Source: Soehngenia sp. (lineage in GTDB: Bacteria; Bacillota; Clostridia; Tissierellales; Tissierellaceae). From it: 57,844 nucleotides of DNA. The stretch is from the NCBI GenBank assembly GCA_024637045.1, contig JAGXFX010000008.1:1-57844 (forward strand), given 5' to 3'. The first letter of the stretch is position 1. Every line of letters starts with the position of its first letter. This document shows, piece by piece, positions 52,541 through 57,844 of this stretch. Position numbers and translations under genes: made by a program. Under the pieces are notes generated by a model, which saw only the letters and a list, made by a program, of their open reading frames with translations, made no database searches and had not been told where the DNA came from.

Positions 52541-53500
52541 ATGATTTATCTTATATTGATTTTGGGATTCATGACAGTATTTTTGGTTTTCCTTGGGCTG
52601 TATGCCATTCTTTTCAACAGAAAATTGAAGGTTGCCAATCGAATGGAAATGTATCTGAGCGATGAAGAGGAAGTTGGCGAGGATGAGGATATATCCTTCA
52701 AGGAATTTGTTCTAAAGACAATCGGTACAGTAAGCAGATCAGTCTCAAGAAAGTCATACATGGAGGAAAAGAAGACCAAGCTTCAGCAGGCATATATATT
52801 TATGAGGGTTGAGGAGTTTCTGGGACTATCGCTATTGGTGGCAACAGGCCTTGGACTGCTCTTGTTCCTGTTGACAAGAATGTGGTTTATAGGTGTGGCA
52901 GGATTCCTTCTTGGATTCAGAATTCCTGATATGGTTGTAACATCAACCAAGAAGAAAAGGATGAAACAACTTAACTCGCAGCTACCGGAAGCCTTGACAA
53001 TACTTTCAAACGGTCTAAGGGCAGGATTCAGTTTTATTCAGGCAATGAATGTTGCTGCAACTGAAATGGAGTCTCCAATCAGGGATGAGTTTTTAAGAAT
53101 CATCAGGGACAACTCAATTGGTAAGACACTTGACGATGCTCTAATGGACTTTTCAAACAGAACTGATGATGAAGATGTGGACATGTTTGTTACAGCCTTG
53201 ATTATACAGCGTAAGGTTGGAGGAAATCTTGCTGAGATCCTCGACACCATTGCTGCGACAATCAGGGACAGGATGAGAATCAGGGGAGAAATAAAAACTC
53301 TGACGGCTCAAAGCAAGATTTCAGGAATAATAATTTCAATGTTGCCTTTTGGTATCGGAATATTCCTGTTGATAGTGAACCCTGAGTATATAATGGAGCT
53401 GTTCCAGAGTACAGTAGGAATCATTCTTGTGGCAGCGGCAATATTTTTCCAGATTGTAGGAGCATTTATAATGATGAGACTAGCGGATATTGAGATCTAG
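52541..53500 (+). CDS. tadB: TadB pilus platform protein
   Basis: A 319-residue membrane protein of the T2SF family. An N-terminal helix and two central helices precede the cytoplasmic core 'LPEALTILSNGLRAGFSFIQAMNVAATEMESPIRDEF', followed by 'IIQRKVGGNLAEILDTIAATIRDR' and C-terminal helices. It forms the inner-membrane platform with TadC. Its ribosome site AGGAGG lies within the end of tadA. Confidence 0.92.
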   Translation: MIYLILILGFMTVFLVFLGLYAILFNRKLKVANRMEMYLSDEEEVGEDEDISFKEFVLKTIGTVSRSVSRKSYMEEKKTKLQQAYIFMRVEEFLGLSLLVATGLGLLLFLLTRMWFIGVAGFLLGFRIPDMVVTSTKKKRMKQLNSQLPEALTILSNGLRAGFSFIQAMNVAATEMESPIRDEFLRIIRDNSIGKTLDDALMDFSNRTDDEDVDMFVTALIIQRKVGGNLAEILDTIAATIRDRMRIRGEIKTLTAQSKISGIIISMLPFGIGIFLLIVNPEYIMELFQSTVGIILVAAAIFFQIVGAFIMMRLADIEI

Positions 53501-53528
53501 TTAAAAAGGAAGACAAGAAGGTGATCTT

Positions 53529-54449
53529 ATGATGATTTTAGCCTATTTATCCACAATAGCATTTGTAACATTCCTTGTGCTCCTCGTTTATGGGTTTGTA
53601 TTCCATCGTAAGGAGAAGGTCAAGGGGAGACTGGAAAGTCTTAAACAAGATTTTGTTGACCCCACAGATGAATCTGTTCTACAGGAACCTTTCAAGGACA
53701 GGATAATTAAACCGGCTTACCAGAAGTTTACTGGATTCCTTGGAAGGACAACTCCTCAGGGAATAAGCAAATCTATGGAACGGACAATTATCCAGGCTGG
53801 TTCACCGGGGAATATCAATGTAAACAGACTGATTGCCATGCAGTTTATGGTGGCTATTATATTGCCTGCTTTTTATTATCTTCTTTTGCAGGCAACAGCT
53901 ATGGAAGTAAATCTGCTTTTTGTTGTGTTGCTTGCAGCTGCAGGTTTTATTCTTCCTTATTATATTCTTGTACTAAAGGCAAGAAGGAGAAGATCAAAGA
54001 TACAAAAGAGTCTTCCGGATATGCTGGACTTGATATTTGTATCAGTTGAAGCCGGTCTTGGATTTGACATGGCTTTAAAGAGGACAACTGAAAAGATGCC
54101 AGGACCTCTTTCAGATGAGATTAACAGGGCACTTGATGAAATAAACAAGGGAAGAAAAAGGGAGGATGCATTAAGAGGTATTTATGCAAGAACTGGAGTT
54201 GCTGATCTTTCGTCTTTTATAACTGCTGTTATACAGTCTGAGCAATTGGGTAGTAATATTGCAAATATGTTGAGAGTGCAATCTACATCGATGAGACAAA
54301 AGAGGAGACAGAGGGCAGAGGAGGCAGCAATGAAGGTTCCGGTAAAAATGCTCTTTCCATTGGTATTCTTTATGTTTCCAGCCTTGTTTATCGTTATTCT
54401 TGGACCTGCGGTCATAAGAATAATTAGGGTATTCTCAGATATGTTCTAA
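53529..54449 (+). CDS. tadC: TadC pilus platform protein
   Basis: A 306-residue T2SF-family partner of TadB: 'LPDMLDLIFVSVEAGLGFDMALKRTTEKMPGPLSDEINRAL' and 'FITAVIQSEQLGSNIANMLRVQSTSMRQKRRQRAEEAAMKVPVKMLFPLVFFMFPALFIVILGPA' are the TadC-type signature segments, the latter split over the last helix. It is co-transcribed with tadB (28-bp gap) and followed by the vWA gene. Confidence 0.92.
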   Translation: MMILAYLSTIAFVTFLVLLVYGFVFHRKEKVKGRLESLKQDFVDPTDESVLQEPFKDRIIKPAYQKFTGFLGRTTPQGISKSMERTIIQAGSPGNINVNRLIAMQFMVAIILPAFYYLLLQATAMEVNLLFVVLLAAAGFILPYYILVLKARRRRSKIQKSLPDMLDLIFVSVEAGLGFDMALKRTTEKMPGPLSDEINRALDEINKGRKREDALRGIYARTGVADLSSFITAVIQSEQLGSNIANMLRVQSTSMRQKRRQRAEEAAMKVPVKMLFPLVFFMFPALFIVILGPAVIRIIRVFSDMF

Positions 54450-54464
54450 TCAGAGGTGATGACA

Positions 54465-56462
54465 GTGATAAAGCTTACAGCAAAAACAATGGTAATTTTA
54501 ATGATAATATCTATACTTGCGGGAATGGTTATGCCATTCCCTAGTTATGCCAACCCTTTGGAGGAATTGAATTCGGAGAAGTTGGCTATTTCACTTGTAA
54601 TCGATACATCCGGCAGCATGTTGACAACAGATCCTTTGATGTTCAGGGAAAAGGTCGCAAATACGTTTATTGAGCTTTTATATCCTGAGGACTATCTTGG
54701 TATAGTTACCTTCAACAGCAATGTTGATTTGATTGTACCCATGACTGAAATGAATGATGAGGGTACACGAAATAATATAAGAACTCAGATCACAGGAAGG
54801 TTAACAAGTGATGGAGATACTGATTACAAGGCTGCACTTGATATGGCAAATACTCAGCTGCAGGAGCTTGACGCTTCTGAGGTTAGAAAGCTTATAATAT
54901 TTTTAACAGATGGGAAACCTGATCCGGACCCGGTAAATATAACCAATAATCCAGAACAGATGGCGGAGTATATGGAGGGTTTGTGGGGAAGCTTGACCGA
55001 CATATCCAGAAACGGATATCCTGTCTATTCCATTGGATTTAGTGAGGGAATAGACGTAGAGGTATTGAATAGAATAGCCTCCGAAACATCTGGCGATGTA
55101 AGAATATTTACTGATTCCACTGACCTTGATGAGAATCTTATCCAGGTCCTGCAGTCAAGGGAAATACTTGTGGAGGAGCTTCTTGCTCCGGCAATAATTC
55201 AGGAAGCAATTGGAAAGCCAGTTCTCCAGAATGAATTCTGGCCGTCAAGTGGAGGTTACAGAATTGGTGAGTGGGAAACAGTTGTGGCATCAATAAGAGT
55301 TGGAAACAGAAGTGTAGGAGAAGGACCATTGCTCCAGGTTGACAGCTTCGATTTTGTTATTAAAAAAGATGATGGCGATGTCTTCAGATTACCTCTTTAT
55401 GATGATGGAGGAGAGCTAAGCGGAGATATCATGGCAGGTGATGGTCGTTGGACCAATAGATTGGAAATTACAAGCGAATACTCAGCCAATGTATCACTAG
55501 AGGCAAGTGGACTATACAGGGAAGAGGCCTTTGTTCTTAAGAAGGATTTGGGAGAGATCTTCTCTGCTGAACCTGGAGCAGTAGCATTAAAACCTGGTAA
55601 AAAAGATCTGTGGGTAAGAAGTGGAGAAAGCCTCGTAATACCTGTTGAGGTTGAAAACAGGTCCCCATTTGCTGAGATGCTGGGCTTTTCAGCTGAAGGA
55701 AACCTTGGAAATATTAGAAACAGCCAGATTGAAGTCCCTCCTGACACTACCAAAACAGTCAATCTATATATAGACACGGATTCTGGGATTGAGAAGGGAT
55801 TCAGTGATCTAAGGATTGTTGCAAGGGCACTATATCAGGAAACTGAGCTCCAAAACACTACTCTTCAATACCGTGTGGAAACAGTAGGCTTCTTTGGGAG
55901 TATAGCAAAGAACCTACAGGAGAACTTTTTGATTCTATCAATAATTGTAGGAATATTTATAGTGCTTCCATTGGCAATATGGATTCTTGGCAATCTTTTC
56001 TACATTATTCTGGTTGCTCCAGCCATAAAAATCAGGGGAACCTTGACCTACTGGAAGGATTCGAAGCCTAAAGATAAAAAAGAGCTTAATCTTAAGAAAA
56101 GCAATAAAAGTGAAGTAATGATATCCATGGATATGGAGGATAAGGCAGATTTCAATCTTCACAGCACCAGATATAGCTTTGATATTTTCGTAGGGAAGAA
56201 GCTGCTGGTTGAGGGTAGGAAATTCGTTCTTGGATGGAAGAAGTTATTCTCCAACAAACCCGTGACATCAACATATATAAAGACCACACAGCCTGGGATA
56301 TTACACTTCAGAAAGGATATCTACACTGAGATGAACCTTTATGATGGAATGGAATTCGTATCTGGAGACTACAATTTCAGGTACTCCATGGGAGAAGCGA
56401 AATGGTCCAAGGGAGAGGAAGCAGGCAAGGATATTCTGGAGGGCAGAACAAATGGTTTCTAG
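54465..56462 (+). CDS. Membrane-anchored vWA-domain protein of the Tad locus
   Basis: A 665-residue exported protein. A signal peptide ends near 'PSYANPLEE'. The von Willebrand A domain (about 40-225) has an intact MIDAS (DTSGS 47-51, 'LTSDGDTDYKAAL', 'LTDGKPDPD'). Several beta-sandwich regions (about 230-495) follow, including 'GGELSGDIMAGDGRW', then a membrane helix (about 500-545: 'FLILSIIVGIFIVLPLAIWILG') and a cytoplasmic tail of about 120 residues. The surface vWA part could bind metal-dependent ligands, such as pilus tip adhesion, and the tail could contact the motor. The GTG start at 54465 was chosen because AGAGGTG lies eight bases upstream. Confidence 0.85.
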   Translation: MIKLTAKTMVILMIISILAGMVMPFPSYANPLEELNSEKLAISLVIDTSGSMLTTDPLMFREKVANTFIELLYPEDYLGIVTFNSNVDLIVPMTEMNDEGTRNNIRTQITGRLTSDGDTDYKAALDMANTQLQELDASEVRKLIIFLTDGKPDPDPVNITNNPEQMAEYMEGLWGSLTDISRNGYPVYSIGFSEGIDVEVLNRIASETSGDVRIFTDSTDLDENLIQVLQSREILVEELLAPAIIQEAIGKPVLQNEFWPSSGGYRIGEWETVVASIRVGNRSVGEGPLLQVDSFDFVIKKDDGDVFRLPLYDDGGELSGDIMAGDGRWTNRLEITSEYSANVSLEASGLYREEAFVLKKDLGEIFSAEPGAVALKPGKKDLWVRSGESLVIPVEVENRSPFAEMLGFSAEGNLGNIRNSQIEVPPDTTKTVNLYIDTDSGIEKGFSDLRIVARALYQETELQNTTLQYRVETVGFFGSIAKNLQENFLILSIIVGIFIVLPLAIWILGNLFYIILVAPAIKIRGTLTYWKDSKPKDKKELNLKKSNKSEVMISMDMEDKADFNLHSTRYSFDIFVGKKLLVEGRKFVLGWKKLFSNKPVTSTYIKTTQPGILHFRKDIYTEMNLYDGMEFVSGDYNFRYSMGEAKWSKGEEAGKDILEGRTNGF

Positions 56463-56808
56463 AATGACAGTTCAGGATAAGTTAATATTGGATAAGATTA
56501 TTATGGCTGACACATACACCAAAAGGCTTCAAGGACTTCTTGGAAGGAAAGGTCTGGAGGAGAAGGAAGGGATGATGATTGTTCCCTGCAATTCAATTCA
56601 CACCTACAGTATGAAGTTTCCAATCGATGTGTTGTTTGTTGATAAAAACAATATAGTCCAGAAGGTTTTAAGGGAATTTAAACCAGGCAGGATGGGACCA
56701 CTAGTATTGAAGTCTCACTTTGTTATGGAAGCTGAGGCAGGAGCGTTTGAGGGTGTAAACGAGGGAGATAAACTGGAATTTGCTGAAACATGTTTGTCAA
56801 AAGGTTAA
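56452..56808 (+). CDS. DUF192 protein
   Basis: A 118-residue protein of the DUF192 family: 'TYTKRLQGLLGRKGLEEKEGMMIVPCNSIHTYSMKFPIDVLFVDKNNIVQKV' carries the conserved GL(M)GR and 'IHTxxMxFPIDVLFVD' motifs, ending 'VMEAEAGAFEGVNEGDKLEF'. The function is unknown and there is no signal peptide. ATG 56452 overlaps the end of the vWA gene by 11 bases, implying coupling. DUF192 genes are repeatedly found at the end of tad loci in monoderms (recollection, not checked). Confidence 0.85.
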   Translation: MVSRMTVQDKLILDKIIMADTYTKRLQGLLGRKGLEEKEGMMIVPCNSIHTYSMKFPIDVLFVDKNNIVQKVLREFKPGRMGPLVLKSHFVMEAEAGAFEGVNEGDKLEFAETCLSKG

Positions 56809-56826
56809 AAAAATTGGGGTGACAAA

Positions 56827-57703
56827 ATGTTTAGATTGAACCTAAATATAAAAGAGCCTAATCATTCTAAACTATGGTGGGCATTTTCAATAATATTAAT
56901 TGCTAAGTCGTTTTTGTTAGCAACTATAATGTTTCCATATGATGTACCAACAAATTTGACAATAATACAAATACTGCCTTATTTACCTCTACACGTACTT
57001 TTCATAGTATTTCCAATGACTTTTGCATTCTTATTTAAAGGTAAACAGGGCTATTACTTTCAATTTGTAGTGAGCGTATTTCTATCAATTTTATTTTTTT
57101 CTGATGCAATTTATTTCAAAGCTTTTGGGGCTCCAATTTCTATTTATACGTTTTTTCAAGTGGGGAATACTGCAGGTTTATTGGATAGTTTTTTCGAACT
57201 CGTAGAATCCATACATTTACTTTTTTTCATTGACTTACCATTCCTACTTGTTTATATTCATCGGAACAATATCAAAGAGTCAACCAATCTAAAGCTATTT
57301 AAGTATATGTCGACCATATTTTTATTACCAATAATCGTTTACCTATTATTTTACAATTTGAGAGCACTTCCATCTTATGCTGTAATTCAGTCATCTTCAG
57401 TTGGATATCACACCTTTGAAATTAAAGATTTGATATTAAATGGAAATGAGAATTTGAATATTAATCAGATTGAAGTTATTAGTAATTGGTTAGACAAAAA
57501 TGATAAACTCAGCGGCTGGGCCACGAGGAACAGTTCAATTATGAAGGATAAGAATTTAATCGTGATACAGGTAGAATCTCTAGAAACATTTACAATAAAT
57601 AATATGGTTGAGGAGCAAAGAATCACTCCAAACCTTGATGAACTAATCAACAGTAGTTTTTATTTCCCTAATATTTTTACTCAGGTAGGGGATGGGGGTA
57701 GTA
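56827..57703 (+). pseudogene. LTA synthase-like (alkaline-phosphatase superfamily) gene truncated by the IS
   Basis: Residues 1-292 of a membrane polymer synthase or phosphotransferase. It has five N-terminal helices (about 15-200: 'WWAFSIILIAKSFLLATIMFPY', 'LPLHVLFIVFPMTFAFLF'), then the start of the extracellular catalytic domain with 'NLIVIQVESLETF' (metal-binding Glu about 250) and 'NIFTQVGDG'. The frame then runs into IS sequence at 57704 and stops at 57765. In intact relatives the catalytic Thr follows directly after this Gly-rich loop, so the enzyme is dead. The gene begins 18 bases after the DUF192 stop. Confidence 0.85.
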
Positions 57704-57844
57704 GGAGGCCACTGATAAACCCCCTGCAATTCAATCCAAAATTTAATAATAAATTCTTTCACTAACATTTTTCTTAATGTTTTAAGAAAATGTTAGTTTT
57801 TAATAATAAAAATAAGGAGTTTTGCTCCTTATTTCCCTAATAAC
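57704..57844 (-). mobile_element. 3' end of a second IS1182-type copy, inverted relative to the first
   Basis: From GGAGGCC at 57704 to the window edge the sequence is the reverse complement of 139-280, with one visible mismatch close to the edge (pairing with base 142, inside the stop codon of the left copy). The transposase gene of this copy would lie on the minus strand beyond the window. It interrupts the LTA synthase-like gene. Confidence 0.9.

Noticed and set aside
1..57844. Compound transposon of 57 kb between two IS copies
   Set aside because: The cargo is mostly housekeeping (ftsH, mrp, trxB, tad) and the same IS at both ends is better explained by contig breaks at a repeat.
1..57844. 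CRISPR array, tRNA or rRNA genes, prophage
   Set aside because: No regularly spaced repeats, no cloverleaf-like or rRNA-like stretches and no phage structural genes were seen in any gap.

Overview
The window reads as chromosomal DNA of a low-GC, strictly or mainly anaerobic Gram-positive bacterium of the Clostridia/Tissierellia type. This rests on AT-rich composition, strong AGGAGG ribosome binding sites with frequent GTG/TTG starts, rho-independent terminators after most transcription units, selenium use (an in-frame UGA in a glutaredoxin plus a tRNA 2-selenouridine synthase), an SLH-domain surface protein, and a Tad pilus locus with no outer-membrane secretin. No tRNA, rRNA, CRISPR array or prophage was seen. 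Both ends of the window carry the 3' end of the same IS1182-type insertion sequence in opposite orientations, so the window is probably a whole contig broken at a repeated IS.

Layout. 1-2.6 kb is a decayed strip: IS end, a relic of a REP-associated (Y1) transposase, a tandem REP-like repeat, an intact SRPBCC protein and an SRPBCC/AHSA1 pseudogene. 2-4.5 kb: DUF4256, ASCH protein, and a chromate transporter encoded as two half genes. 4.7-9.2 kb: an efflux operon (adaptor, ABC ATPase, two different permeases, small membrane protein). 9.2-16.4 kb: a 45-codon reverse ORF, a PLP aminotransferase, an MFS exporter beside a MerR-methyltransferase fusion, a flavin reductase with DUF2254, and a ferritin-like protein. 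16.5-23.8 kb: a CNNM/CorC-type protein, a run of an FAD protein, an NYN-LOTUS protein, a DUF697 protein and a GNAT enzyme, then an NSS-family Na+ symporter. 23.8-27.2 kb (minus): a glutaredoxin-like disulfide oxidoreductase with thioredoxin reductase behind a promoter whose spacer holds a CsoR-family-like operator, then a long XRE regulator.

27.3-36.8 kb: GNAT enzymes, a PrsA-like foldase lipoprotein, a PAS-GGDEF-HD-GYP protein, a DUF438 protein, a copper-amine-oxidase-N/glucosaminidase cell-wall protein, a UvsE-type repair nuclease and a methyltransferase. 36.9-41 kb: the selenocysteine glutaredoxin, DUF134, Mrp/NBP35, an ECF S component and FtsH. 41.2-46.3 kb: an SLH/GLUG surface protein, MnmH (minus), DUF1893 and an EamA transporter. 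46.4-56.8 kb: a complete monoderm Tad pilus operon (two Flp pilins, prepilin peptidase, TadE, TadG, CpaB, TadZ, TadA, TadB, TadC, a vWA protein, DUF192) led by a strong promoter and an untranslated leader of about 225 nt that can fold two mutually exclusive hairpins. It ends with an LTA-synthase-like gene cut by the IS at its predicted catalytic loop.

How the genes work together: redox (TrxR, disulfide oxidoreductase, Sec-glutaredoxin), selenium metabolism (Sec-glutaredoxin, MnmH) and the cell surface (Tad pilus, SLH protein, glucosaminidase, PrsA, disrupted polymer synthase) are the themes. The least explained items are the Tad leader RNA, the MerR-methyltransferase fusion and the CsoR-like site before trxB.
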